64,000 nucleotides of DNA from JACVRW01 sp963812415 (GTDB lineage: Bacteria > Actinomycetota > Thermoleophilia > Solirubrobacterales > Thermoleophilaceae). The translations under genes and the position numbers were made by a program. Shown here piece after piece: positions 50,627 to 59,912 of the stretch; position 1 is the first letter of the stretch, and every line of letters starts with the position of its first letter. The notes under the pieces were generated by a model. It ran no database searches. It was not told where the DNA came from and worked only from the letters and a program-made list of their open reading frames with translations. Location of the stretch: NCBI GenBank assembly GCA_963812415.1, contig CAWEVH010000001.1, positions 28,414 through 92,413 on the forward strand. The letters run 5' to 3'.

Positions 50627-51769
50627 ATGAAAGCCGACCTTCCCGTCCTGTCTCCCCCCGAGCGGCTGCTCTGCGGCCCCGGGCCCACGAACGTCGAGCC
50701 GGCGGTGCTCGAGGCGATGCAGCGCCCGATGCTCGGACACCTCGATCCGGACCTGCACGACGTGCTGCTCGACGTCGTGGCCATGCTGCGCCGAGCGTGG
50801 CGGATGCCCGACGGGCTCGTGCTGCCGCTCCAGTGCACGGGCACCGCGGGGATGGAGACCGGCATCGCGAGCCTGCTCGAGCCGGGCGACACCGCGGTGG
50901 TCGCGCGCAACGGCTTCTTCGGCGGGCGCATCGCGGAGATCGCCCGCCGTCACGGCGCGACGGTGGTGGAGGTCGAGGCTGACTGGGGCGAGGCGGTGCC
51001 GAACGAGCTGCTGCTGGAGACCCTCGACCGTCATCCCGAGGCGCGGCTGCTCGCGGTGGTGCACGCCGAGACCTCGAGCGGCGTAGAGCACCCGCTCGCG
51101 GAGCTGGCGACGGCGATGCGCGGACGGGACACGCTCCTGATGGCCGACTGCGTGACCTCCTTCGGCGGCGTCGAGCTCGACATCGGCGCCTGGGAGATCG
51201 ACTTCGCCTACTCGTGCACCCAGAAGTGCCTGTCAGCCCCGCCGGGGATGTCGCCGCTCGCGGTGTCCGAGCGAGCGCTCGAGCGCATCCGCTCCCGGAG
51301 CGCGCCCGTGCCGTTCTCCTTCGACCTGCTGCTGCTCGAGCGCTATTGGGTCGAGCGGCCGGCCGCCTACCATCACACGGCGCCGATCCTCTCGATCTAT
51401 GCCCTCCACGAGGCGCTCAGGAGTGCACTCGAGGAGGGGCTCGAGGAGCGCTGGGCACGCCACGCCCGCGCGGGCGCGCACCTCCAGGACGGGCTCCGCT
51501 CCCGCGGCCTCGAGCTGCTCGCCAACCCGGAGCGCCAGCTCGCGCCGCTCACCGCCGTGCGGGTGCCCGCGGGCGTGGACGACAAGCGCGTGCAGGCGCG
51601 CATGCTGCGCGAGCACGGCATCGAGATCGGCGGCGGCCTGGGACCGGCCGCCCCCGCCATGTGGCGGATCGGCCTGATGGGGATGAACGCGACGGTCGAG
51701 ACGGCCGACCGCGTGGTGGCAGCGCTCGACGCCGTGCTGGCGGAGGAACGCGAGCCGGCGCTGACCTAG
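50627..51769 (+). CDS. class V aminotransferase (alanine/serine-glyoxylate aminotransferase-like)
   Basis: PLP enzyme of 380 residues: LLCGPGPTNVEPAVLEAMQR and MLGHLDPDLHDVL at the N-terminus, LPLQCTGTAGMETGIASLL, VVHAETSSGVEHPL, LMADCVTSFGGVELDIGAWE, and the PLP-binding Lys in CTQKCLSAPPGMSPLAVS. The pattern is that of AGXT/SgaA enzymes, which move an amino group from serine or alanine to glyoxylate. With the divergent CoA ester lyase and the folate genes this suggests serine-cycle-like or glyoxylate metabolism. The ATG at 50627 is chosen over an upstream in-frame GTG (50606). Confidence 0.92.
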   Translation: MKADLPVLSPPERLLCGPGPTNVEPAVLEAMQRPMLGHLDPDLHDVLLDVVAMLRRAWRMPDGLVLPLQCTGTAGMETGIASLLEPGDTAVVARNGFFGGRIAEIARRHGATVVEVEADWGEAVPNELLLETLDRHPEARLLAVVHAETSSGVEHPLAELATAMRGRDTLLMADCVTSFGGVELDIGAWEIDFAYSCTQKCLSAPPGMSPLAVSERALERIRSRSAPVPFSFDLLLLERYWVERPAAYHHTAPILSIYALHEALRSALEEGLEERWARHARAGAHLQDGLRSRGLELLANPERQLAPLTAVRVPAGVDDKRVQARMLREHGIEIGGGLGPAAPAMWRIGLMGMNATVETADRVVAALDAVLAEEREPALT

Positions 51770-51782
51770 CCGTCGGGCCTCG

Positions 51783-53604
51783 TCAGCCGCAGGCGTTCGC
51801 CGTGTCCCCGCCGGCCAGGTCGGGACAGCGGTTGGTGCCGGCGCCGCCCTCGTGGTGGTCGTCTCCGGCGCCGCCCCTGAGCAGGTCGTCGCCCGGGCCG
51901 CCCGAGAGCACGTCCCAGTCGTCGCCGCCGGCGAGCTCGTCGTCGCCCGGACCGCCGTAGAGGGTGTCGTCGCCGCCGCCGCCCTCGGCCACGTCGTCGC
52001 CGTCGTCGCCGAAGATCGCGTCGTCGCCGCCGCTCGCGAGGATGCGGTCGTCGCCGCCCAGCGCGCAGATCACGTCGTCTCCCGAGCCGCCGCGCAGCAC
52101 GTCGTCGCCGCGCGTGCCGGTGACCGTGCAGCCGCGCGGGTCGGAGTTGAACTCCTCGACCCCCATCACCGGGCGCAGGGAGCGGGCCATGTCGTCGTCC
52201 ACGAAGTCGCGGCGCAGCACGTCGCCGGCGAGGGCGTTGCCGAGCGCGGCCATGATCATGCCCTGGTCGAGCGACAGGTAGAAGTCGGACACCCTGACCG
52301 CTGTCGACGTTCACCGAGTCGCGGAAGCCCCACTGGTCGAACACGGCGAAGTCGCGCTCGAGCTTGGCCAGCGTGTCGAGCACCTGCCCCGGACGGAAGC
52401 GCAGGCCGAGGAACGCCGCGTGGGGTGTGACGACGCCGTTCGTGTACTCGCTCGGCGGCGGGGCCGGCTGTGGGCTCGCGGCCCGGGCAGCCGGCGAAGC
52501 CCGCGTCCACCAGCGTGCGGTCGTTGTTCGAGGCGAAGCCGTTCGGGTCCATCCCGACCGCGTCGACGCCGTAGCCGGAGTAGCCGCCCTCCGGGATGTT
52601 CGACGGCGAGAAGCCCCAGTAGCCGTAGCCCGCCTCGACGAGCCCGTGTCGCCGCTGGGCGTCAACCGTGAGCGGGTGGTTCGAGCCCCAGCTGCCCGGC
52701 GCCCAGCGCTCCTCGGGAAGGAACAGGGCCGGCATCAGCGCCTCGAACATGCTGCCGCCCCAGCTCGGCGTCACGCGCGTGCCGGCGTACGGGTAGGCGC
52801 CGTCGAAGACGCCGACGCCGTAGTAGGTGCGCTGGAAGCCCAGCGGGCGCGTCTCCTGCCAGCTCCAGTCGCAGCTGTCGGGGAAGCTCCGCCAGGCGCC
52901 GAAGTAGTGCTTCTTCGGCAGCTCGCCCTTGGCGATCCCGATGTAGCTCGCGATGCGGCTCTCGCTGACGATCGTGTCGTAGCAGCAGGGCGCCGCCCCG
53001 GTGTCGGGCGCGTAGTGGAAGAGGATGCGGTTGACCTCCGGCCGGTAGTAGAAGCCGAAGTCCATCGTCGAGTAGAGCGCCTCGGTGCGCTCCGCGAGCT
53101 CCGGGACGGCGTTGCCGGCGATCCGCAGTCCGGTGGCGAGCCAGCCGTTGTCGACCGAGGACAGGATCGGTGTGAGCGGCTCACCGGACGGCGGCCAGAT
53201 CGTGAGCTTCTCGCCGTCGCGGTGGTCGTACCAGTTGTAGAACTGGCCGCTCGGCTCGTGCCGCTCCATGCCCTCGAGGGTGTCGAGCGTCCGCTCGAGA
53301 CGGCTCACGGCCTCGTCGTGGCCGATCAGCCCGAGCTCCTCGGCGACGACGGTGCTCCACATGTAGGCGCCGATGTTCGTGGTCGAGGTCTGCACGCTCC
53401 GGGTGCCGTCGAAGCGCAGCGTGTCGGCGGGCAGCCCGGACTCCTCGTCCGTCATCGCGACGAACGAGCGCCAGGTCCCCGCGGCATAGCGCTCGAGCGC
53501 GCCCGCGCCGCCCTGGGCGGACGCCTCCGAGGCGGGGACCGTCAGAGGATGGCGACTATCAGCGCTCCCAGGACGAGGTTGCGGAACTGTCGTGCTCGGT
53601 TCAT
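51783..53604 (-). CDS. secreted glycoamylase-like glycoside hydrolase with C-terminal RTX calcium-binding repeats (frame broken near 53546, 52477 and 52293)
   Basis: ATG at 53604 behind GGAGG gives a signal peptide (MNRARQFRNLVLGALIVAIL). One missing base at about 53546 then leads to the catalytic domain: ERYAAGTWRSFVAMTDEESG, NIGAYMWSTVVAEELGLI, YNWYDHRDGEKLTIWPPSGE, SSVDNGWLATGLRIAGNAVP, YGVGVFDGAYPYAGTRVTPS. Breaks at 52477 and 52293 split its end (SEYTNGVVTPHAAFLGLRF; SDFYLSLDQGMIMAALGNAL). The last about 100 residues are RTX nonapeptides (GGSGDDVI, GGPGDDEL, GGAGDD) binding Ca2+. The family (Glycoamylase/GH144-like) cuts glucans such as beta-1,2-glucan. The ROK gene is divergent. Confidence 0.82.
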
Positions 53605-53634
53605 CGCTCGGCCTCCATCGCTCATCCGATGGCG

Positions 53635-53660
53635 TACCCGGGGCGAACTTGCACGAACCC
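53635..53660. promoter_or_regulatory. glycosidase promoter element, copy 1
   Basis: TACCCGGGGCGAACTTGCAC followed by GAACCC, 31 nt before the glycoamylase start and 60 nt before the ROK start. It matches 21 of 26 bases at 57279-57304 upstream of GH3. A likely binding site for the ROK regulator between them. Confidence 0.6.
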
Positions 53661-53719
53661 TTCGGGATCTGACCGGCAGTAAGTGACAGAAAGCGGGTTT
53701 TCCTGATAAACCTCGGCCC

Positions 53720-54904
53720 GTGACGGCCGGTCCTGACGTCCGCCGCATGCGAAATCGCGAGAAAGTGGTCGCCGCGCTCCGCGAGGCGGGCTCCGCCAGC
53801 CGCGCCGAGCTGGCGCGGCGCACCGAGCTGTCGCGCACCACCGTCGCGAGCATCGTGGTCGACCTCCAGCAGGAGGACCTGGTCGTCGAGCGCGAGGACG
53901 ACGGCGGCGCCTCGCCCCGCGGCGGGCGCCCCCCGCGCCTCCTGTCCTTCAGCCGCTCGGCCGGAGCCGCGATCGGCATCGACTTCGGCAAGCGCCACCT
54001 GCGGGTGGCGGCGGCCGATCTCAGCCACGCGATCCTCGCCGAGGCCGAGCGCGAGCTCCGCACCGACGAACCGGCCGAGGTGGGCCTCGAGACGGCCGTG
54101 CAGCTGGTCGATCAGGTGCTGCGCGAGGCCGACCTCTCACGCTCTGAGGTGATCGGCGTGGGTCTCGGGCTGCCCGGCCCGATCGACATGCGCTCGGGGC
54201 GGGTGGGCTCGTCGTCGATCCTGCCGGGCTGGATCGGGGTGAGGGCCGAGGAGGAGCTCGGCTCGCGGCTCGGGCTTCCCGTGCACGTGGACAACGACGC
54301 CAACCTCGGGGCGCTGGCCGAGCTGCACTGGGGCGCCGCCGAAGGCCGCCGAAACGCCGCTTACCTGAAGGTCTCCACCGGCATCGGCGCCGGGCTGATC
54401 ATCGACGGGCGGCTCTTCCACGGCGGCGCCGGCATGGCGGGCGAGATCGGCCACACGATCCTCCAGGAGGAAGGTCCCGTCTGCCGCTGCGGCAAGCGCG
54501 GCTGCCTCGAGACGCTGGCCGGCGCGGCCGCGCTCGTCGAGCTCCTTCACGGCACCCACGGCCAGGACCTGACCACGCAGCAGCTGCTCCGCGCCGCCGC
54601 CGACGGCGACTCGGCTGCCCGGCGCGTGCTGGCCGACGCCGGGCGGCACATCGGCACGGCGCTGGCGACGCTCTGCGACCTGCTGAACCCCGAGCTGATC
54701 GTGGTCGGCGGCGAGCTGAGCGCGGCGGGCGACGTGCTGCTGGATCCGCTGCGCGAGCAGGTCCACCGCCACGCGATCCCCGCCACGGCGCGGGGCGTCG
54801 ACATCGTGCCCGGCGTGCTGGGGCCCCGAGCGGAGCTGCTCGGGGCCCTCGCTCTCGTGCTGGCGGGCCCGGAACAGCCCGCCGTGCCGGTCAGTTCACG
54901 GTGA
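53720..54904 (+). CDS. ROK family transcriptional regulator
   Basis: An N-terminal winged helix (RRMRNREKVVAALREAGSAS, RAELARRTELSRTTVASIVV) is joined to a ROK sugar-kinase-like domain: GIDFGKRHLRVAAADL, GLGLPGPIDM, VHVDNDANLGALAELHWGAA (conserved DNDAN), STGIGAGLIIDG, and the zinc-binding CRCGKRGCLETLAG. Such regulators respond to a sugar and repress nearby glycosidase genes. GTG start; 394 residues. It lies between the divergent glycoamylase and the convergent GH3 gene (14-nt tail overlap); both carry the same promoter element. Confidence 0.94.
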   Translation: MTAGPDVRRMRNREKVVAALREAGSASRAELARRTELSRTTVASIVVDLQQEDLVVEREDDGGASPRGGRPPRLLSFSRSAGAAIGIDFGKRHLRVAAADLSHAILAEAERELRTDEPAEVGLETAVQLVDQVLREADLSRSEVIGVGLGLPGPIDMRSGRVGSSSILPGWIGVRAEEELGSRLGLPVHVDNDANLGALAELHWGAAEGRRNAAYLKVSTGIGAGLIIDGRLFHGGAGMAGEIGHTILQEEGPVCRCGKRGCLETLAGAAALVELLHGTHGQDLTTQQLLRAAADGDSAARRVLADAGRHIGTALATLCDLLNPELIVVGGELSAAGDVLLDPLREQVHRHAIPATARGVDIVPGVLGPRAELLGALALVLAGPEQPAVPVSSR

Positions 54905-57240
54905 ACGACTGCTTCAGCTGCGCGCTCGAGCTGTTGCCGGCGTACACGTCGATCTGGCCCGACTCGACGACGAACTTGCCGCGGTTGTCGTAGAAGCCGA
55001 AGTCGCTGCGGTCGAGCGTGAACGTGACCGTCTTCGAGGCGTTCGGCCCACTCGCATCGAGCGTGACGCGCTCGAACCCGCGCAGCCGCCGCACCGGCTG
55101 GGACAGGCTCGCCACCGGATCGTTGATGTAGAGCTGCACCACCTCGTCGCCCTTGCGGCCGCCGGTGTTCGTGACGGTCACCGATGCCCTCACGCTCCCG
55201 TTGCGGTTCACGCTGGTCGAGCTCAGCTGCGAGGTTCGAGATCTCGAACGTCGTGTAGCTCAGCCCGTAGCCGAACTCGAACAGCGGTCCGCAGCTCGGG
55301 ATGTCACGGTGCTGCGAGTTCCACTTGACGTTCTTGTTGCACGGGCGTCCGGCCGGCAGCCGGTTGTAGGAGATCGGCACCTGCCCGACCCGATACGGGA
55401 ACGACGCGGGCAGCTTGCCGCCGGGGTTGACCTTGCCGAACACCACGTCGGCGACGGCGGGCCCGGCCTGCACGCCCGGGAACCACGCCTCGAGCAGCGC
55501 CGGCGTGTCGCCCACGATGTCCTCGAGCGCGAGCGGGCGGCCGTTGAACAGCACGACCGCGTACGGCGTCCCGGTGGCCTTGATCGCCCGGATCAGCTCC
55601 TCCTGGCGGCCCGGCAGGTCGAGCGTGCTGCGGCTGTTGGCCTCGCCGCTCATCTCCCGGGTCTCGCCGACGGCGATCACGACCTGGTCGGCCGCATCCG
55701 CGACCGCGACCGCCTCGGCGAAGCCGGCATCGGACTGGCAGCCCTCGGGATGCTCGTTCACGTCCCCGCTCTCGCCGAACGGCACCTCGCCGTTCGAGAG
55801 CTTGCAGCCCTCGGCGTAGGTCACGTTGGCCGGATCGCTGCTGGCCTCCTTGATCCCGTCGAGGACCGACACCACGTCGTTGTCGTCGCCGCGACCCCAC
55901 CAGGGGCCGAGCATGTCGTGCCGGTTGTCGGCCAGCGGGCCGATGACTGCCGTCTTCTTGCTCGGGTCGAGCGGCAGGATCCCGCCCTCGTTCTTGAGCA
56001 GCACCATCGACCTGCCCGCGGCCTCGCGCGCGGCCTCGAGCGCGTCGGGCTTCAGCATCTCCGCCTCGGCCTCCTCGGGCGTGAACTGCGAGTACGGGTT
56101 CTCGAACAGGCCGGCGCGGAACTTGACTCGCAGGATCCGGCGCACGGCGTCGTCGAGGCGACGCATCGAGATGCGGCCGTCCGCGAGCAGCTCCAGGCCG
56201 TTGTCGCGGATCAGCGAGCTGGTCATCTCGGAGTCGACTCCGGCGTTCAGCGCCAGCGCGCCGGCGGCCGGGCCGTCCTCGGCCACGCCATGCCCGCACT
56301 CGCCCTCATCGGGGTCCTTGGGCGGGCAGGCGCGCAGCTCGGCGACGGCGGTCCAGTCGCTCTCCACGAAGCCGTCGAAGCGCCACTCGCCCTTGAGGAT
56401 GTCGTTCATCAGGTAGCTGTTGCCGCAGCCCGGCGAGCCGTTGATCGCGTTGAACGAGCACATCACGGTGTCGGCGCCGGCGTCGACCGCGGCCTTGAAG
56501 GGAGGCAGGTAGAGGTTGCGCAGCTGCCCCTCCGACATGTCGGTCGTGTTGTAGTCGCGGCCGGCCTCGGGCTCGCCGTAGGCGGCCAGGTGCTTGGGGC
56601 TCGCGACGAGCCTGTCGCGCGCGCTGTAGTCGCCGCCCTGCGTCGCCTTCACGCGCGCGGCCGCCATCACCGAGTTCAGGTAGGGGTCCTCCCCGGCGGC
56701 CTCGGCGATCCGGCCCCAGCGCGGCTCGCGCGAGACGTCGACCATCGGGGCGTACGTCTGCTTCAGCCCGACCGCGGCCGACTCGCGCGCGCCGTACATC
56801 GCGTCGTCGCTCGCCATCTTCGGGTCGAAGCTCGCGCCGGTGCCGAGCGGGATCGGGAAGACGGTGCGGAAGCCGTGGATCGTGTCGAAGGCGAAGAGGA
56901 GCGGAATCTTCAGCCGCGTCTCCTCGACGGCGATCCGCTGCATCCTGCGGATCGTCGCCGGGTCGGTGACGCTGAGCACGGCGCCGAGGCCCTTGCGGAT
57001 CTCGTCGTCCGTGGCCTTGAAGTCGGGGAAGAGCTGCACCTGCTGCAGCTTCTCCTCGGTCGTCATCTGCGCGAGGAGGTCCTTCACGCGCTTCTCGATC
57101 GCCCGGTCGGCGGGCGGACGGGCGGGCGCCAGGGCGGCCTCGTCGCTCGACTGTGTCTGGGCCACGACCCCTCCGGCCGCCCCCATGCAGAGCGCGACGA
57201 TCGCCGCGCCGATTGCCGCCTTGCGCCTGCTCATGCTCAT
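54891..57240 (-). CDS. GH3 beta-glucosidase (BglX-like, secreted; frame broken near 55232)
   Basis: Exported glycoside hydrolase family 3 enzyme of about 780 residues. Signal peptide (RKAAIGAAIVALCMGAAGGV), (beta/alpha)8 domain (LLFAFDTIHGFRTVFPIPLG, MVDVSREPRWGRIAEAAGED, SPKHLAAYG, nucleophile Asp in GFVESDWTAV), then the sandwich domain (SMVLLKNEGGILPLD, WFPGVQAGPAVADVVFG, FGYGLSYTTF). An extra base at about 55232 breaks the frame. The fibronectin III-like C-terminal domain continues in the next frame (VRASVTVTNTGGRKGDEVVQ) to 54891. It probably completes degradation of glucan fragments released by the glycoamylase. The ATG at 57240 follows GGAGAG. Confidence 0.9.
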
Positions 57241-57278
57241 GCCCTCTCCTCGCCCCTCACGACTAAGCACCTCGGCGC

Positions 57279-57304
57279 TACCCCGGGCCCACTTGCACTA
57301 AACC
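57279..57304. promoter_or_regulatory. glycosidase promoter element, copy 2
   Basis: TACCCCGGGCCCACTTGCAC followed by TAAACC, 39 nt before the GH3 start. 21/26 identity to 53635-53660. The remaining region to 57399 shows no other signal. Confidence 0.6.
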
Positions 57305-57399
57305 AGGGGCCGCTCGGGCGGGTCATTGTGTTCAAACCGGGCAGATTTCAGGCCGAATCTTCGCCAGGAACCGATGGTTTTCGACACGCGGCCCCGGAG

Positions 57400-58314
57400 C
57401 TAGGCATCCGTGCGCGCGAGCACGTGGCGCGCCGCCGGCGAGGCGCAGAAGGCCATGAAGGCCTCGACCTCGGGACGCACCGGCCCCACGGCCGAGCGGA
57501 CCACGTGCCAGCGCCGCCGCGGCAGCCCGCCGCGCGGCGAGATGGTGTCGAGCAGCCCGTGCTCGAGCTCGAGCTCGACCGCCGCGCGCGACTGGAGCGC
57601 CACCCCCAGGCCCGCGCGGGCGGCCTGCTTGATCGCCCCGTTCGAGCCCAGCGTGAGCAGCTTCGGCTCGATCCCCCATCCCGCCAGCCATTCCTCGCAG
57701 AGCGTGCGCGTGCCGGAGCCCGGCTCCCGGAGCAGCCAGGGGCGGCCGGCCAGCTCCTCGACCGCCACCCAGGGACGCCTGGCGAGCGGGTCCCCGGGCG
57801 CCGTCACGAGGGCGAACTCGTTGTCGGCGAAGTCCTTCCCCATGAGCTCCGCGTCCGGCGGGATGCGGCCGGTGATGGCGACGTCCGCCTCGTGATCGAG
57901 CACGCGCCGGAACACCCGCTCGCGGTTGCCGACGTCCAGACTGATCTCGAGCTCGGGGCGGCCCTCGCGAAACGCCTGGATCAGCTGCGGCGCGAGGTGC
58001 TCCCCCGCCGTCGTCACCGCGCTCACCCGCAGGCTGTGCGTCTCGTGGCCGGCCGCCTCGCGCGCCGCGCGGGCGCCCTCCTCGAGCAGACCCAGCACGT
58101 CCGCCGCGTAGCGCGCGTAGGCCGCCCCGGCGGCGGTGGGCCGCAGCGTGCGCCCGGCCCGCTCGGTGAGCGTCACGCCGAGCTCGCGCTCGAGCGCCGA
58201 CACGGCGGCCGAGACCGAGGGCTGGGTCACCACGAGCTCCTCAGCGGCCGCGGTGACCGACCCGCGCCGCACGACGGTCAGGAAGGCGGTGAGCTGGGTG
58301 AGGGTAACGGCCAT
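57400..58314 (-). CDS. LysR-type transcriptional regulator (CbbR-like by context)
   Basis: LTTR of 304 residues. The N-terminal winged helix-turn-helix (TLTQLTAFLTVVRRGSVTAA, VTQPSVSAAVSALERELGV) is followed by two alpha/beta effector-binding subdomains (LRVSAVTTAGEHLAPQLIQA, FRRVLDHEADVAITGRI, GSNGAIKQAARAGLGVAL). It lies 28 nt downstream of the phosphoribulokinase gene on the same strand, an association typical of CbbR. TAGAT-N4-ATCTA at 58332-58345, 18 nt before its ATG, may be an autoregulatory site. Confidence 0.92.
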   Translation of the reverse strand: MAVTLTQLTAFLTVVRRGSVTAAAEELVVTQPSVSAAVSALERELGVTLTERAGRTLRPTAAGAAYARYAADVLGLLEEGARAAREAAGHETHSLRVSAVTTAGEHLAPQLIQAFREGRPELEISLDVGNRERVFRRVLDHEADVAITGRIPPDAELMGKDFADNEFALVTAPGDPLARRPWVAVEELAGRPWLLREPGSGTRTLCEEWLAGWGIEPKLLTLGSNGAIKQAARAGLGVALQSRAAVELELEHGLLDTISPRGGLPRRRWHVVRSAVGPVRPEVEAFMAFCASPAARHVLARTDA

Positions 58315-58331
58315 GCTCGCCCCCCAATGTA

Positions 58332-58345
58332 TAGATGCAGATCTA
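58332..58345. promoter_or_regulatory. inverted repeat TAGAT-GCAG-ATCTA
   Basis: A perfect 5+4+5 palindrome in the AT-rich gap between phosphoribulokinase and the LysR gene, overlapping the kinase stop codon. A candidate LysR binding site (T-N12-A). Confidence 0.35.
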
Positions 58346-59296
58346 AGTATGCAGCGCCGAATCCGCCCCCGTGTCCGGGCGTGGCTCGGCCCGCGGCGGC
58401 GAGCCGCCGATCGCCAGGGCGGCCCGGGCCGTGACGGCGTGGTAGAGGATCAGCAGCTGCACGAGCGCGAGCGAGTCCGACCTGCGCAGGTCGGTGCCCA
58501 CCGTGAACTCGCCGAGGCGCCGGATGCGCAGATGCGAGGCGAAGCTCATCCGCTCCCAGACCGCCTCCTCGAGCTCCGCCGCGTGGTCGGGGTCGAGGTC
58601 GCCGGGGATGCGCAGGAGCCACTCGCGCTCGCGCTTGATCAGGGCGGGACCGCCGACGCCTTCGAGCAGCGGCGCCAGGTCGGGGTGCGGGAGCGTGTCG
58701 CGCAGGATCACGTCCGCGTCGAGGTGAGCGGGGTCACCGGACGCCCCAGGCACGAAGGCCACCACGATGTCGGCGTGCGCGCGCTGCGGGTAGATGTAGG
58801 CCTCGGCGTCGCGCTGGCGCCGGTCGAGCTCGGCCAGCACCTCGTCCGTCGTATAGCCGCGCCGGGTGCAGTCTCGCTTGAGCTTCCAGGCCCGGCGCAG
58901 CTCCTCCGGCGGCGAGAGCGCCACCAGCACGTCGTGCACGCTCCGCAGCGTCTCCGTGTGGTAGTTGAGCAGGCCCTCGACCACCAGGAAGCCCGCCGGG
59001 CGAACGTACGCCGGCGGCTGGAAGGTGCCGTGGCGGTGGTCGTACACCGGCTTCAGCACCGGCTCGCCGCGCCGCAGGTGCACCAGGTGCTGCGTGAGGA
59101 TGTCGAGGTGGTTGCAGTCGGGGTGGAGCGGGGTGAGCCCGACCTCGGCGCGCCGGCGGCGGTCGAAGCGGTGGTAGTCGTCGGCGGAGATGCGCGTCAC
59201 GTGGGCGTCGCCGAGCACTCGCGTGAGGCCGCGGCTGATGGTCGTCTTGCCGGCCCCGGAATCGCCGACGATGCCGATCACGATCGACCGTGCCAT
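58343..59296 (-). CDS. phosphoribulokinase
   Basis: ATP-dependent phosphorylation of ribulose-5-phosphate. 317 residues: P-loop GIVGDSGAGKTTISRG, RISADDYHRFDRRRRAEVGL, TPLHPDCNHLDILTQHLVHL, VLKPVYDHRHGTFQPPAYVR, VVEGLLNYHT, WKLKRDCTRRGYTTDEVLAE, and C-terminal ASHLRIRRLGEFTVGTDLRR. This is the actinobacterial/archaeal-type PRK, not uridine kinase (the PVYDHRHGTF and LGEFTVGTD blocks are PRK-specific). No RuBisCO or other Calvin-cycle gene is in the window. The ATG at 59296 lies 11 nt after the flavin reductase gene, so it is operonic. Confidence 0.88.
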   Translation of the reverse strand: MARSIVIGIVGDSGAGKTTISRGLTRVLGDAHVTRISADDYHRFDRRRRAEVGLTPLHPDCNHLDILTQHLVHLRRGEPVLKPVYDHRHGTFQPPAYVRPAGFLVVEGLLNYHTETLRSVHDVLVALSPPEELRRAWKLKRDCTRRGYTTDEVLAELDRRQRDAEAYIYPQRAHADIVVAFVPGASGDPAHLDADVILRDTLPHPDLAPLLEGVGGPALIKREREWLLRIPGDLDPDHAAELEEAVWERMSFASHLRIRRLGEFTVGTDLRRSDSLALVQLLILYHAVTARAALAIGGSPPRAEPRPDTGADSALHT

Positions 59297-59307
59297 CGCG
59301 CCCGCGC

Positions 59308-59910
59308 CTACGAGCCCTGGATCCCGAGCCGCTCGTAGCGCCCGCCGTGGAAGAGCAGCGGCGTGCCCTCGTTCGCACGCGCGTACTCCACACGACCGAG
59401 GAAGAGCGAGTGGTCGCCGCCCCAGTACGAACGCTCCACCCGCGCGACGAAGTGGGCCAGCGCGCCGTCCACGAGAGGCGTGTCGCGCACGAGGTCGAAG
59501 CGCGGCTCCGGGAGGCTCTCGCCCTGGCGCCCGGCGAAGCGGTCCGACAGCGCGCTCTGGGTCACGCATAGCACGCTCACCCCGTAGCGCCCGCCCTCGT
59601 GCAGCATGCCGCACATCTTCGTGCGGCGGTCGACTGAGATCAGGACCAGCGGTGGGGCCAGCGAGACCGACATGAACGCGTTCGCCGTCATGCCGTGCAC
59701 CTGCTCGGCCGAGCGCGTGGTGATCACGGTCACGCCGGTGGCGAACATGCCGAGCGTGCGGCGCAGGGTCGTGGCGGGATCGTCGCCGCCGTCGGCGCCG
59801 ACGTCCGGCGCCTCCTCGACCGCGACGTCCTCGAACGCCTCGTCGCCGATGCCGCCAGGCCCCGCGAACGAGATCGGAAAGTCGAACTCGGCCGGTGGGC
59901 GGGCGGCCAC
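59308..59910 (-). CDS. flavin reductase family protein
   Basis: FMN-binding split-barrel reductase of 200 residues: LRRTLGMFATGVTVITTRSA, GMTANAFMSVSLAPPLVLIS (flavin-binding), LCVTQSALSDRFAGRQGE, and FVARVERSYWGGDHSLFLGR (His near the nicotinamide site). The first 45 residues are an acidic extension not typical of the family. It would supply reduced flavin to a monooxygenase or act as a flavin-dependent enzyme itself. It lies 2 nt downstream of the DUF1989-GcvT gene in the acyl-CoA dehydrogenase operon. Confidence 0.9.
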   Translation of the reverse strand: MAARPPAEFDFPISFAGPGGIGDEAFEDVAVEEAPDVGADGGDDPATTLRRTLGMFATGVTVITTRSAEQVHGMTANAFMSVSLAPPLVLISVDRRTKMCGMLHEGGRYGVSVLCVTQSALSDRFAGRQGESLPEPRFDLVRDTPLVDGALAHFVARVERSYWGGDHSLFLGRVEYARANEGTPLLFHGGRYERLGIQGS

Positions 59911-59912
59911 GG

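Noticed and set aside
55153..58434. 1093-codon plus-strand frame opposite GH3 and LysR genes
   Set aside because: Composition is low-complexity Arg/Ala/His with no domains; the minus strand encodes recognised proteins throughout.
58343..59296. Uridine kinase annotation
   Set aside because: The P-loop is compatible, but the PVYDHRHGTF and LGEFTVGTD blocks and the length fit phosphoribulokinase.
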